Below are positions 54,171 through 63,218 of a DNA stretch of 64,000 nucleotides, piece after piece. This DNA comes from Pseudomonas cichorii. Its GTDB lineage: Bacteria > Pseudomonadota > Gammaproteobacteria > Pseudomonadales > Pseudomonadaceae. Position 1 is the stretch's first letter. Every line of letters begins with the position of its first letter. The notes below the pieces were generated by a model, which did no database searches, had not been told where the DNA came from, and worked only from the letters and a program-made list of their open reading frames with translations. Both the position numbers and the translations under genes were made by a program. The stretch lies in contig NZ_RBRE01000035.1 of the NCBI RefSeq assembly GCF_003700275.1, positions 236,636 to 300,635 on the forward strand, in the 5' to 3' direction.

Positions 54171-54844
54171 TACCGGAGGGCGGCAAGCTCATCTATGTGT
54201 CGATAACCGGCACCCAGCCTGTCCGCCAGCTCCCGCGCACGACCCAGCCGAATCGGCCCTTTCTCGATATCGATCAACAGGCTTTCGCACTCCAGAGCCG
54301 CACACTCAGATATGTCCTTTAGCCGGCCATCGGTCAGGATCAGCACACGCTGCCGTTCGGCGGGATAACGCTTGTGGCGCAGTTTCAACCATTGCGCAGC
54401 CTGCTCGATGGCGGCCAGCAACGGCGTTCCGCCACCAGCGCCCAGTGCATCCAGCCATGGCCGTAGTGCAGCCGAAGCCTTGAGCCCCTGATGCTGCCAG
54501 CGCGGAGCGTTGCCGCTGGCGGTCAACAGTGCCAGCCGGGCACGGCGTCGATAGGCATCGTCGAACATTTCGACCAGTACGCCCTTGGCCTGACTCAATG
54601 CCTGATGACGGCGGGTCGAGGCTGAGGCATCGACAATCACCAGCAGCAACTCCATGGGCCGACTGCTGCGCGGCTGACGCACCAGATCATGACGGTTTTG
54701 CGGACGACCGCGCAGCAGCGTCGGCAGCCAGGCGATTGCACCGTCGATACCCGATCGCGCTGCGCCGTGCCGCCCCGAATCCAGCCTGCCCGGACGGGGG
54801 CTGGCATCCGCCCCCTGCGCAGAACGGGGACGGATGCCTAAGGC
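54170..54844 (-). CDS. chlD: VWA-domain part of cobalt/magnesium chelatase medium subunit (-1 frame)
   Basis: The open frame runs from 54904 to 54170 and lies -1 to the AAA gene. It has no ATG or GTG before a GTG at 54682, which is inside the conserved region, since 'IAWLPTLLRGRPQNRHDL' just upstream is family sequence. I therefore read it as the continuation of the AAA gene after a -1 frameshift at 54844-54850. The VWA has the MIDAS motif 'VIVDASASTRR' (DxSxS, residue 414 of the fusion), 'GGGTPLLAAIEQA' and 'LILTDGRL'. A shifted product would have 566 residues (342 + 224), the size of a ChlD-type medium subunit. Conventional annotation would list 54170-54682 as a separate VWA protein. Confidence 0.8.
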   Translation of the reverse strand, partial: ALGIRPRSAQGADASPRPGRLDSGRHGAARSGIDGAIAWLPTLLRGRPQNRHDLVRQPRSSRPMELLLVIVDASASTRRHQALSQAKGVLVEMFDDAYRRRARLALLTASGNAPRWQHQGLKASAALRPWLDALGAGGGTPLLAAIEQAAQWLKLRHKRYPAERQRVLILTDGRLKDISECAALECESLLIDIEKGPIRLGRARELADRLGAGYRHIDELAALR

Positions 54845-54850
54845 TTTTTT
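54803..54850 (-). promoter_or_regulatory. Programmed -1 ribosomal frameshift signal
   Basis: Slippery heptamer A AAA AAG (minus strand, 54850-54844) in the correct phase of the AAA gene (codons CCA AAA AAG CCT TAG). After a 5-nt spacer comes a hairpin with an 8-bp stem GGCATCCG/CGGATGCC (54838-54831 with 54810-54803) and an inner CCCC/GGGG. The 0-frame stop is two codons after the heptamer. The heptamer is the one used in E. coli dnaX, and frameshifting in chlD-type chelatase genes has been described for cobalamin producers that lack a separate small-subunit gene. Confidence 0.85.
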
Positions 54851-55869
54851 GGCCAGCTCGGCACTTCGCGACGCGCCCCGGTGGGCATTGGCTGGGCAGG
54901 CAATTCACCCCAGTTGCCCTGCCCGCTTTCAGGCTGCGGCTTTTGCGGGCTGGTCTGGCCAGGCGGTGGGGTTTCAGGACTCTGTGCCGGGGGCGCTGGA
55001 TCACGGCGCCGGTGCCGCAAGGCGAACTCGGCCACAGCATCGATATCCTGCTCGTCGATCTCACTGGCACCCCGCCATGCGGCATGCGCCCGCGCAGCGC
55101 GCAGCCAGACCAGATCGGCACGCATGCCATCCACGCCTGCAGCGAAACAGCGCTCGGTAATCAGCCCCAGCGCCCGATCATCCAGCTCGATGGACGGCAA
55201 CAGGGCACGAGCTGTTTCGCAGCGCTGCTGCAACGCTTGCTGTGCTTCCTGCCACTGCCGGCAGAAGCCTTGAGGGTCGGCATCGAAATCCAGGCGTCGG
55301 CGAATGATCTGCCCGCGCTCGGTCGGCAATGTCTGTCCGCTCAAGGCCACGTTCAAGCCAAAGCGATCCAGCAGTTGCGGGCGCAATTCGCCCTCTTCCG
55401 GGTTCATGGTGCCGATCAGTACGAAGCGCGCCGCATGCCGGTGGGAAATGCCGTCGCGCTCCACCAGATTGGTGCCGCTGGCAGCGACATCGAGCAACAG
55501 GTCGACCAGATGATCGGCGAGCAGATTGACTTCGTCGACATACAGCACGCCGCCGTCGGCCTTGGCCAGCACGCCCGGCGAAAACCGGGCGCGACTCTCA
55601 GACAGGGCCGCATCCAGGTCCAGAGTGCCGACCAGTCGCTCTTCGGTAGCGCCCAGCGGCAAGGTGACGAACTGCCCGCTGGCCAACAGATCCGCAAGAC
55701 CACGGGCCAGGGTCGACTTGGCCATGCCGCGTGGCCCTTCGATCAGCACGCCGCCAATTCTGGGGTCGATGGCCGTCAGGCACAGGGCCAGTTTCAACTC
55801 GTCGGCACCGACCACCGCTGCCAGGGGAAAGTGCGGGAGGTCGCTCATGCTTGGGTCAGGCACAGTCAT
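54838..55869 (-). CDS. chlD: Chelatase AAA ATPase (ChlI-like small subunit; N-part of ChlD)
   Basis: 343 residues in the 0 frame. AAA+ of the magnesium/cobalt chelatase type: Walker A 'IEGPRGMAKSTLARGLADLL' (G45-K51-S52), Walker B 'GGVLYVDEVNLL' (D112/E113), sensor 'GTMNPEEGELRPQLLDRFGL'. The C-terminal 45 residues are a Pro/Gln/Glu-rich linker. Starts at a TGATG overlap with cobN. It energises insertion of Co2+ into hydrogenobyrinate diamide by CobN. The unshifted product would serve as the small subunit and the shifted one as the medium subunit. No separate chlI/cobS or cobT gene is nearby. Confidence 0.88.
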   Translation of the reverse strand: MTVPDPSMSDLPHFPLAAVVGADELKLALCLTAIDPRIGGVLIEGPRGMAKSTLARGLADLLASGQFVTLPLGATEERLVGTLDLDAALSESRARFSPGVLAKADGGVLYVDEVNLLADHLVDLLLDVAASGTNLVERDGISHRHAARFVLIGTMNPEEGELRPQLLDRFGLNVALSGQTLPTERGQIIRRRLDFDADPQGFCRQWQEAQQALQQRCETARALLPSIELDDRALGLITERCFAAGVDGMRADLVWLRAARAHAAWRGASEIDEQDIDAVAEFALRHRRRDPAPPAQSPETPPPGQTSPQKPQPESGQGNWGELPAQPMPTGARREVPSWPKKP

Positions 55870-58800
55870 CAGTTCTCTTCTATATCCAGCAACAGATCTT
55901 CCAGCGCTTCGCGGTACTCGCCCGGCTCTTGCCAGAGGCCGCGTTGCTGGGCTTCGAGCATGCGCTCGGTCATGTCGCGCAAGGCATCGGGATTATGCTG
56001 CCGGATGAATTGGCGGGTCGATGGATCCAGCAGATAGGCATCGGCCAGCAGCGCATATTGATGGTCGTCGATCAGTTCAGTGGTGGCGTCAAAGGCGAAC
56101 AGAAAGTCCACGGTCGCGGCCATTTCAAACGCGCCTTTATAACCGTGGCGCTTGACGCCCTCGATCCACTTCGGATTGGCCGCACGACTGCGGATAACCC
56201 GATTCAGCTCTTCCTTGAGGGTGCGAATCTTCGGCAGATCCGGCTGGCTGTGGTCGCCATGGTAACTGGCGGGCTGCTGGCCACTGAGGCTTTGCGCAGC
56301 GGCCAGCATGCCACCCTGAAACTGGTAGTAGTCGTTGGAATCCAGCAGGTCGTGCTCGCGGTTATCCTGGTTCTGCACCACCGCCTGAACCTGCGAAAGC
56401 CGTTGCGCGAACTGCTGGCGGGCCGGCGTGCCTTCATCGGCCGCACCGTAGGCATAGCCGCCCCAGTTCAGATAGACCTCGGCCAGATCATCACGACTCT
56501 GCCACAGGCGTCCGTCAATCGCGCCTTGCACGCCGGCGCCATAGGCACCGGGCTTGGCGCCGAAGATCCGCCAGCCGGCCTGCCGGGCTGCTTCGTCTTC
56601 GCTCAGCCCGGACGCCTGAAAACTGCGCCGTTCTTCACGAACCCGGGCGGCCAGTGGATTCTGATCGTCCGGTTCATCGAGCGCCGCCACGGCCTGCACC
56701 GCGGCGTCGAACAGGCGGATCAGGTTGGCAAAGGCATCGCGGAAGAAACCGGAAACCCGCAAGGTCACGTCTACTCGCGGGCGGTCCAGCAGACTCAGCG
56801 GCAGGATCTCGAAATCGTCGACCCGCTGGCTGCCGGTCGCCCACACCGGGCGTACGCCCATCAAGGCCATGGCCTGAGCAATATCGTCGCCGCCAGTACG
56901 CATGGTGGCCGTACCCCAGACCGACAGGCCGAGCTGGCGCAGATGGTCGCCATGATCCTGAAGATGGCGCTCCAGCAGCAGGTTTGCCGACTGGAAGCCG
57001 ATCCGCCAGGCCGTGGTGGTCGGCAGGTTGCGGACATCGACGCTGAAAAAATTGCGGCCGGTCGGCAGCACATCCAGCCGCCCGCGACTCGGCGCGCCAC
57101 TGGGACCGGCCGGAACGAAGCGGCCACTCAGGGCATCCAGCAGGCCACGCATTTCTTCGGGACCGCAGGCATCCAGGCGCGGCGCGACCACTTCCCGCAA
57201 ATGCTCGACGATCAGTTGCAGTTCCTGGCTTTCGGGAAGCTCATTGATGGCCTGACCTTGAACAACGCCTTCGATCAAGGTGGCGGCATATAACTCCAGG
57301 CGCTCACGGGTATCGCCGGTGCTGCGCCATGGATCGTCGCTCACCGCGAGCAATGCTGTCGGGCGCACGCCACTCCAGGGTTCGGCCAGTTCACAATCCA
57401 GCGGATCGAAACCCAGCGCAAAAGCCTGGGCCAGCGCCCGCAACAGGCTGGATTGCGCGCCGCGCCCGTCTCCACGTGGAATGCGCAGCAGCGCCAGCAA
57501 CGTGTCGATGCGCAGTCGGCCTTGTGGAGACTGACCGAAAACATGCAGGCCATCGCGAATCTGCGACTCTTTCAAATCGCACAGATAAGTGTCCAGACGA
57601 GGCAGCCAGATAGCCGCATCGGCATCGCTGTCGATGCCTTCATCCAGCGCCAGTTCGCGGTCGATACGGGTTTCGCGTACCAGCTTGAGAATGTCGCGCT
57701 GCAACTCGATGGCTCGGCGCGGATCGAGCAGTTGCGCTTCGTAGTATTCGTCGGCCAGCAGTTCCAGATTGCGCAGCGGGCCATAGGTTTCGGCACGGGT
57801 CAGCGGCGGCATCAGGTGATCGATGATCACGGCCTGGGTGCGGCGCTTGGCCTGGGCGCCCTCGCCCGGATCGTTGACGATGAACGGATAGATATTCGGC
57901 ATCGCGCCCAGCACAGCATCCGGCCAGCAGTCTTGCGACAGCCCGACACCCTTGCCCGGCAGCCATTCCAGGTTGCCATGCTTGCCTACATGCAACACCG
58001 CATGCGCGCCATAAGCCTTGCGCAACCAGAAATAGAACGCCAGATAACCATGCGGCGGTACCAGATCGGGATCGTGGTAGACCGCACTCGGATCAACCTG
58101 ATAACCACGCGCCGGCTGGATACCGACAAAGGTCAGGCCGAAGCGGATACCGGCAACCATCATTCGCCCGCCGCGGAACATCGGATCATTCTGCGGCGCG
58201 CCCCAGCGGCCATTCACCGCATCGCGGCTGGCCTGAGGCAAGGCGTCGAAGGCTTGCAGATACTCATCCAGCGCCATGCTTTGCTGGCATGGACGCAGGT
58301 CGATGCTGTCCAGGTCGTTGGTAACGCCACCGAGCAATTGCTGAATCAGTTCTGTTCCACTTTCTGGCAGCGGCGCCAGCGGATAACCCTCGTCCTGCAT
58401 GGCGCGCAGGATATTCAGCGCCGCAGCGGGGGTGTCCAGCCCGACACCGTTACCGATCCGGCCATCGCGGGTCGGGTAGTTGGCCAGAATCAGCGCCACG
58501 CGCTTGTCGGCATTGGGCAGACGCGCCAGTTCGATCCAGCGCCGCGCCAGTTGCGCCACGAAGTCCATGCGTTCGGGGTGAGCGCGATAGCAGACCACAT
58601 CCGACTGGCTGCGCTCACTGTGCCAGGCCAGATCCTTGAAACTGATCGGCCGACTGATGATCCGCCCGTCCAGTTCCGGCAAGGCAATGTGCATCGCCAG
58701 ATCCCGTGCACCAAGCCCCTGCTCGCTGGCTTGCCAGGCAGGCTGGTTGTCCTGGGCACAAATCGCCTGGATCACCGGCACATTGCGGCGAAACGGGCGC

Positions 58801-59633
58801 AGATGTGGCGCTTCCGGACTGGACTGGGCAAAACCGGTGGTATTGAGGATCAGCTCGGCCTCGACTTCGTCCAGCCAGTCTTCGACCCTGGTCAGGCAAC
58901 CGGGCTCCTTGAGGCTGGCCAGCGCAATCGGCAACGGATTGAGCCCTTCAGCCTGCAAACGCTGGCAGAACACATCGATAAACCCGGTATTGGCCGCCTG
59001 CAGGTGAGAGCGATAGAACAACAGCGCCACCACCGGCTGCCCGGCAACCCAGTCGGCCTGCCAGTCCTGCAGTCCGGCAGCGGACTGACGTGGGTGATAG
59101 ATCGCCGTACGCGGCAGTGGCCGTGGTTCGGCCCAAGGATAATCGCGCTCGAGCCAGCTACTGGCCAGACAGCGATACAGTTCCAGCGCATTGTGCAGGC
59201 CGCCCTGGCGCAGGAACTGCCAGAGTCGGTCCCGCGCCTGGGCAGGGACGGTACTCAGGTCGCTCAGTTCCGGATCCGGACGGTCGTCGCCCGGCACCAG
59301 GATCACCTGCACGCCACGCGCCGCCAGTTCCATCAGGCGCTCGACGCCGTAGCGCCAGTAGCCGATGCCGCCATGCAGGGAAATCAGAATGACTCTGGCA
59401 TGGCGCAGCACTTCATCGACGTACAGATCCACCGACGCATGATTCTGCACCTGCATCGGGTTGGCCAGGCGCAGGCTCGGATAATCGTCGGGCAGTTGCT
59501 GCGCCGCTTCGGCCAGCAGCGCCAGGCTCGAATCGCCGCTACAGAGAATCACCAGCTCGGCCGGCGTCTGGCCCAGGTCGGCAATGCTGTCGTCGGGTAC
59601 GAAACCACCCGGCTGGGTTCTCAGCAGGTGCAT
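55869..59633 (-). CDS. cobN: Cobaltochelatase large subunit
   Basis: 1254 residues. It binds hydrogenobyrinic acid a,c-diamide and inserts cobalt using the AAA subunits. Recognised by the BchH/CobN fold: 'ISLHGGIGYWRYGVERLMELA', 'NYPTRDGRIGNGVGLDTPAAALNIL', 'AVLHVGKHGNLEWLPGKGVGLS', 'PNIYPFIVNDPGEGAQAKRRTQAVIIDHLMPPLTRA', 'WGTATMRTGGDDIAQAMALMGVRPVW' and 'FRDAFANLIRLFDAAVQAVA'. It is full length. It starts 3 nt after the cobW stop and ends in a TGATG overlap with the chelatase gene. Confidence 0.97.
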   Translation of the reverse strand: MHLLRTQPGGFVPDDSIADLGQTPAELVILCSGDSSLALLAEAAQQLPDDYPSLRLANPMQVQNHASVDLYVDEVLRHARVILISLHGGIGYWRYGVERLMELAARGVQVILVPGDDRPDPELSDLSTVPAQARDRLWQFLRQGGLHNALELYRCLASSWLERDYPWAEPRPLPRTAIYHPRQSAAGLQDWQADWVAGQPVVALLFYRSHLQAANTGFIDVFCQRLQAEGLNPLPIALASLKEPGCLTRVEDWLDEVEAELILNTTGFAQSSPEAPHLRPFRRNVPVIQAICAQDNQPAWQASEQGLGARDLAMHIALPELDGRIISRPISFKDLAWHSERSQSDVVCYRAHPERMDFVAQLARRWIELARLPNADKRVALILANYPTRDGRIGNGVGLDTPAAALNILRAMQDEGYPLAPLPESGTELIQQLLGGVTNDLDSIDLRPCQQSMALDEYLQAFDALPQASRDAVNGRWGAPQNDPMFRGGRMMVAGIRFGLTFVGIQPARGYQVDPSAVYHDPDLVPPHGYLAFYFWLRKAYGAHAVLHVGKHGNLEWLPGKGVGLSQDCWPDAVLGAMPNIYPFIVNDPGEGAQAKRRTQAVIIDHLMPPLTRAETYGPLRNLELLADEYYEAQLLDPRRAIELQRDILKLVRETRIDRELALDEGIDSDADAAIWLPRLDTYLCDLKESQIRDGLHVFGQSPQGRLRIDTLLALLRIPRGDGRGAQSSLLRALAQAFALGFDPLDCELAEPWSGVRPTALLAVSDDPWRSTGDTRERLELYAATLIEGVVQGQAINELPESQELQLIVEHLREVVAPRLDACGPEEMRGLLDALSGRFVPAGPSGAPSRGRLDVLPTGRNFFSVDVRNLPTTTAWRIGFQSANLLLERHLQDHGDHLRQLGLSVWGTATMRTGGDDIAQAMALMGVRPVWATGSQRVDDFEILPLSLLDRPRVDVTLRVSGFFRDAFANLIRLFDAAVQAVAALDEPDDQNPLAARVREERRSFQASGLSEDEAARQAGWRIFGAKPGAYGAGVQGAIDGRLWQSRDDLAEVYLNWGGYAYGAADEGTPARQQFAQRLSQVQAVVQNQDNREHDLLDSNDYYQFQGGMLAAAQSLSGQQPASYHGDHSQPDLPKIRTLKEELNRVIRSRAANPKWIEGVKRHGYKGAFEMAATVDFLFAFDATTELIDDHQYALLADAYLLDPSTRQFIRQHNPDALRDMTERMLEAQQRGLWQEPGEYREALEDLLLDIEEN

Positions 59634-59636
59634 GGG

Positions 59637-60701
59637 TCAGCCGGCGAGCGCAGCATTGAGCTGGGCTTCCAGCGCGGCGGCGTCCAGCTCCTGACCGATC
59701 AGCACCAGATTGGTAACGCGCTCTTCCCCGGCACGCCAGGCGCGGTCGAAATGCTTGTCGAAGCGTGTCCCCACGCCCTGGATCAGCAGGCGCATCGGTT
59801 TGCCGGGAATCGCGGCGAAGCCCTTGACCCGCAGGATGCCGTGCTTGACCACCAGTTGCGTCAAGGCATCGAGCAGCAGGCTTTCCTCGGCCTGTGGCAA
59901 TTTGATGGAAATCGAATCGAAGGCATCATGATCGTGATCGTCATGATCTTCGTCGTCGTGATGGTCATGGTGCGTCTTGCGGCCATCGATGTGCAGTTCC
60001 GACTCGGCGCCGAGGCCCAGCAGTACATTGATTGGCAGGCGGCCATTGCTGGCTTCGATGACCTTGACCGCTGGCGGCAGCTCTTCGGCGACTTCGGCAC
60101 GCACCGCAGCCAGACCTTCGGCATCGATCATGTCGGCCTTGTTGAGAATCACCAGGTCGGCGCTGGCCAATTGGTCGGCGAACAGTTCATGCAGCGGGGA
60201 CTCATGATCCAGGTTCGGGTCGAGCTTGCGCTGGGCGTCCACCTGATCCGGGAACGCAGCGAAGGTGCCAGCGGCAACTGCCGGGCTGTCGACCACGGTG
60301 ATCACCGCATCGACGGTGCAGGCGTTGCGGATTTCCGGCCACTGGAAAGCCTGGACCAGCGGCTTGGGCAGCGCCAGACCGGAAGTTTCGATCAGGATAT
60401 GGTCCAGGTCGCCGCGACGCGCCACCAGCTCACGCATCACCGGGAAGAACTCTTCCTGGACCGTGCAGCACAGGCAGCCATTGGCGAGTTCATAAACCCG
60501 GCCGGTGGCCTCTTCCTCGCTACAGCCGATGGTGCACTGCTTGAGGATTTCGCCGTCGATACCCAGCTCGCCGAACTCGTTGACGATCACCGCGATACGC
60601 CGTCCTTCGGCGTTATCGAGCATGTGCCGCAACAACGTGGTCTTACCCGAGCCCAGAAAGCCGGTAACGATGGTGACAGGAAGTTTGGCCAGTGTTTTCA
60701 T
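59637..60701 (-). CDS. cobW: CobW-family metallochaperone GTPase
   Basis: 354 residues, G3E GTPase. Walker A 'TGFLGSGKTTLL' (G14-K20), metal-binding C76-L-C78-C79 ('NGCLCC'), 'LNKADMIDAEGL' for guanine. A His/Asp-rich loop (about 248-264, HHDHHDDEDHDDHDHD) is a metal-binding insert. It supplies Co2+ to the chelatase. First gene of the operon behind the cobalamin riboswitch; 125 nt lie between them. Confidence 0.95.
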   Translation of the reverse strand: MKTLAKLPVTIVTGFLGSGKTTLLRHMLDNAEGRRIAVIVNEFGELGIDGEILKQCTIGCSEEEATGRVYELANGCLCCTVQEEFFPVMRELVARRGDLDHILIETSGLALPKPLVQAFQWPEIRNACTVDAVITVVDSPAVAAGTFAAFPDQVDAQRKLDPNLDHESPLHELFADQLASADLVILNKADMIDAEGLAAVRAEVAEELPPAVKVIEASNGRLPINVLLGLGAESELHIDGRKTHHDHHDDEDHDDHDHDAFDSISIKLPQAEESLLLDALTQLVVKHGILRVKGFAAIPGKPMRLLIQGVGTRFDKHFDRAWRAGEERVTNLVLIGQELDAAALEAQLNAALAG

Positions 60702-60819
60702 CGGATGCCCTTTGGCAATACGGCGGGCAAGCAGGACGAGAACCGTGCACTGCGCACGGATCGAATCGCCACCGGATCACCCCGCCCGGTTGTAGTGAGA
60801 ATTCGTGGGCCTGTGGCCC

Positions 60820-61002
60820 GGTTCGAGGCAGGTCTCCTGGCTTGCGGCAGCCTGTCGGCAGTGTTCCGACAGGCATTCATCGCGCCTTCCCGCTTGCGCA
60901 GTGGCTGTGCGATGAATATGACCGCTTACAGTTGCGGGGGCAGCTGCGGCTTGGACCGCATTCCCGTCTTAGCTTTACCCCTCGCGGACGGGTAAAGAAC
61001 CT
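60820..61002 (-). promoter_or_regulatory. Cobalamin riboswitch upstream of cobW
   Basis: On the minus strand the B12 box GCCAGGAGACCTGCC lies near 60842-60828. Upstream of it is the typical 'CTGCCCCCGCAACTGTAAGCG' core without gaps to the GGGAA..GCCGC receptor arms. P1 forms from GGTTC (61002-60998) and GAACC (60824-60820). Downstream, GGGCC-ACA-GGCCC and a TGCCC/GGGCA pairing over the cobW ribosome-binding site (AAGGGC) suggest translational control. High adenosylcobalamin should repress cobW-cobN-chlD. Confidence 0.95.
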
Positions 61003-61112
61003 CAAGTGCGCAAGGCTACGCAGTGGCCGAAGGCAGGTCAATCGTTCAGATTGACGATGCAGGGCCGCCCATGCTCTCCTGATCGACTTTTTACCGGTGC
61101 CCGCACGGGGTG

Positions 61113-61556
61113 ATGTCGATCTGTATGCCTGATCATGCGTTCATACAACCCGGCCCGACATTGGTGGCAGGCCTTGGCTGCCAGCGCGGCTGCCCGGCCA
61201 CGCATCTGCTGGAACTGATGCAGGACAGCCTGAAAGCGCATGGCCTGGATCTCGACGCCATCACCGCCCTCGCCTGCATTGATCTCAAACAGGACGAACC
61301 GGGCGTGCTGGAACTGGCTGAGCGTTTGTCCGTGCCATTGATCTTCTTCAGTGCTGCGCAACTGGCAGAATACGAGTCGCACCTGACCCATCGCTCAGCA
61401 GTGGCTTTCGAGCATACCGGCTGTTATGGCGTGGCCGAAAGCGCCGCACTGGCCCTGGCCGGGCAAGCGGGAACCGGCCCGGCCATCCTGCTGATCGAGC
61501 GTCAGAAAAGCGCCCGGGCAACATTTGCCTTGGCATCCGCGCCTGTACAGGGCTGA
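61113..61556 (+). CDS. cobE: Cobalamin biosynthesis protein CobE (CbiG C-terminal type)
   Basis: 147 residues. 'TLVAGLGCQRGCPATHLLELMQDSLKAHGLDLDAITALACIDLKQDEPGVLELAERLSVPLIFFSAAQL' and 'HTGCYGVAESAALALAG' match the CobE/CbiG-C family, which acts in precorrin modification. Start candidates are GTG 61110, ATG 61113 and ATG 61125; 61113 has GGGG 4 nt upstream. Transcribed away from the riboswitch, with cobM 41 nt downstream. Confidence 0.87.
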   Translation: MSICMPDHAFIQPGPTLVAGLGCQRGCPATHLLELMQDSLKAHGLDLDAITALACIDLKQDEPGVLELAERLSVPLIFFSAAQLAEYESHLTHRSAVAFEHTGCYGVAESAALALAGQAGTGPAILLIERQKSARATFALASAPVQG

Positions 61557-61597
61557 TAATCCACGCTCATTCATCCCGCTCGATTCTGGAGAATCCC

Positions 61598-62344
61598 TTG
61601 ACCGTCTTTTTCATCGGTGCCGGCCCTGGCGACCCGGACCTGATCACTGTCAAAGGCCAGCGACTGATCCATCGTTGCCCGGTGATCATTTATGCTGGCT
61701 CGCTGGTGCCGGTGGCCGTGCTGGAAGGTAATCAGGCCGTTCAGGTGGTCAATAGTGCCGAATTGCATCTGGAGCAGATCATCGCCTTGATGAAATCTGC
61801 TCATGAACAGGACCAGGATGTGGCTCGCGTGCATTCTGGCGACCCGAGCCTGTATGGCGCCATTGGTGAGCAGATTCGTTGTCTGCGCGAGCTGGGAATT
61901 CCCTTTGAAATCATCCCCGGCGTGACTGCCTCGGCGGCTTGTGCGGCGCTGTTGGGCACTGAGCTGACTCTGCCGGATATTTCCCAGAGCGTGATCCTGA
62001 CCCGCTATGCCGACAAGACCTCGATGCCTGCAGGCGAAGAGTTGGCCAGCCTGGCTCAGCATCGGGCCACCATGGCGATTCATCTGGGGGTCAATAACCT
62101 GCAGAAAATTGTCGAGGAGTTGACACCGCATTATGGCGCGGACTGTCCGATAGCCGTGGTTCATCGTGCCAGTTGGCCGGATCAGGACTGGGTGTTGGGC
62201 ACGCTGGCGGATATTGGCGTGAAGGTTCAGGAGAAGGGGTTCAGGCGTACGGCGCTGATATTGGTTGGGCGTGTGCTGGCCAGCGATACGTTCAGTGAGT
62301 CATCGTTGTATCGCGCCGGACATGCGCATTTGTTCAGACCTTGA
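61598..62344 (+). CDS. cobM: Precorrin-4 C(11)-methyltransferase
   Basis: 248 residues, SAM-dependent tetrapyrrole methylase fold. 'VFFIGAGPGDPDLITVKGQRLI' start, 'VARVHSGDPSLYGAIGEQIRCL', 'FEIIPGVTASAACAALLG' and 'TLPDISQSVILTRYADKT' are characteristic. It methylates C-11 of precorrin-4 in the aerobic B12 route. The start is TTG at 61598, with GGAG 6 nt upstream; no ATG fits. Confidence 0.95.
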   Translation: MTVFFIGAGPGDPDLITVKGQRLIHRCPVIIYAGSLVPVAVLEGNQAVQVVNSAELHLEQIIALMKSAHEQDQDVARVHSGDPSLYGAIGEQIRCLRELGIPFEIIPGVTASAACAALLGTELTLPDISQSVILTRYADKTSMPAGEELASLAQHRATMAIHLGVNNLQKIVEELTPHYGADCPIAVVHRASWPDQDWVLGTLADIGVKVQEKGFRRTALILVGRVLASDTFSESSLYRAGHAHLFRP

Positions 62345-62466
62345 GGGACGCGGGCTCGGCCTTCCCTTACGTCGCAATCGGCGATGCCTGGGATTTCCGG
62401 GTTCAAAAGCACAAGCTCTTTGCCGCGATGATGCAGGCGCCGCAAATCACTGCCGGAACGAAGGAA

Positions 62467-62484
62467 CCCCGCCGTCAGGCGGGG
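62467..62484. other. GC-rich hairpin between cobM and nfuA
   Basis: CCCCGCC-GTCA-GGCGGGG, 7-bp perfect stem without a T-run, in the 211-bp gap between convergent genes. It may act as a weak terminator for both. Confidence 0.5.
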
Positions 62485-62510
62485 CCGAACCCGGAACACA
62501 TCGCAGACAA

Positions 62511-62535
62511 GCCCCGTCCCACAATAGACCGGGGC
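62511..62535. repeat. REP-like inverted repeat
   Basis: GCCCCG (62511-62516) and CGGGGC (62530-62535), followed by CTCATTCGCGAAGAAAACG that matches the outer REP arm seen at 3829-3850 and 54112-54170. Confidence 0.5.
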
Positions 62536-62555
62536 TCATTCGCGAAGAAAACGAC

Positions 62556-63149
62556 TCAGTAGTAGGCGTTTTCTTTCTGGGTGTGGTCGGTCACATCACG
62601 CACGCCAGCCAGCTCGGGAATGCGTTCGAGCAAGGTGCGCTCGATGCCTTCCTTCAAGGTGACGTCGGCCTGACCGCAACCCTGGCAACCACCGCCAAAC
62701 TGCAAGACGGCGATATTGCGCTCTTCTTCTTCGATCACATCAATCAGCGTGACCTGACCGCCGTGGCTGGCGAGCCCGGGGTTAATCTCGGTTTGCAGGT
62801 AATAATTGATGCGCTCGTTGATCGGGCTGTCGGCATTGACCATCGGCACCTTGGCGTTTGGCGCCTTGATGGTCAACTGGCCACCCATGCGATCCGTGGC
62901 GTAGTCGACCACGGCGTCGTCCAGGAAGGCCTCGCTGAAACCGTCGATCCAGGCGGTAAAGCTCTTGAGGCCGATGGCCTTGTCTTCAGGCTTTTCTTCG
63001 CCCGGCTTGCAGTAGGCAATGCAGGTTTCAGCGTACTGGGTGCCAGGCTGGGTAATGAATACGCGGATGCCGATTCCCGGGGTGTTCTGCTTTTCCAGCA
63101 GATCGGCCAGATAATCGTGGGCAGCATCGGTAATAGTGATAGCGGTCAT
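62556..63149 (-). CDS. nfuA: Fe-S biogenesis protein NfuA
   Basis: 197 residues. The N-terminal degenerate A-type domain (1-95) and the C-terminal Nfu domain with the cluster-binding C155-x-x-C158 in '[20 protein letters not shown]' are both present. It transfers 4Fe-4S clusters to apoproteins, particularly under oxidative stress or iron limitation. The ribosome-binding site is AGGAACG. Convergent with cobM. Confidence 0.96.
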   Translation of the reverse strand: MTAITITDAAHDYLADLLEKQNTPGIGIRVFITQPGTQYAETCIAYCKPGEEKPEDKAIGLKSFTAWIDGFSEAFLDDAVVDYATDRMGGQLTIKAPNAKVPMVNADSPINERINYYLQTEINPGLASHGGQVTLIDVIEEEERNIAVLQFGGGCQGCGQADVTLKEGIERTLLERIPELAGVRDVTDHTQKENAYY

Positions 63150-63218
63150 GAACGTTCCTCGCAGACTTGGCGGCAGTTTACGCCAATCGGATGCGCATAC
63201 AAAGTCCCAGTATTTTTG

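Noticed and set aside
54170..54682. Independent VWA gene starting at GTG 54682
   Set aside because: The GTG has no clear ribosome-binding site and lies after conserved family sequence ('LLRGRPQNRHDL'); the -1 frameshift signal just upstream explains the frame better.
54838..54850. Sequencing error (one base lost in the A-tract) instead of a frameshift signal
   Set aside because: An error cannot be ruled out by sequence alone, but exact heptamer phase, the 5-nt spacer and the perfect stem behind it would be a strong coincidence.
57453..60995. 1180-codon open frame on the plus strand opposite cobN-cobW
   Set aside because: Antisense shadow of high-GC genes; composition is not protein-like, no ribosome-binding site, and the minus-strand genes are unmistakable.
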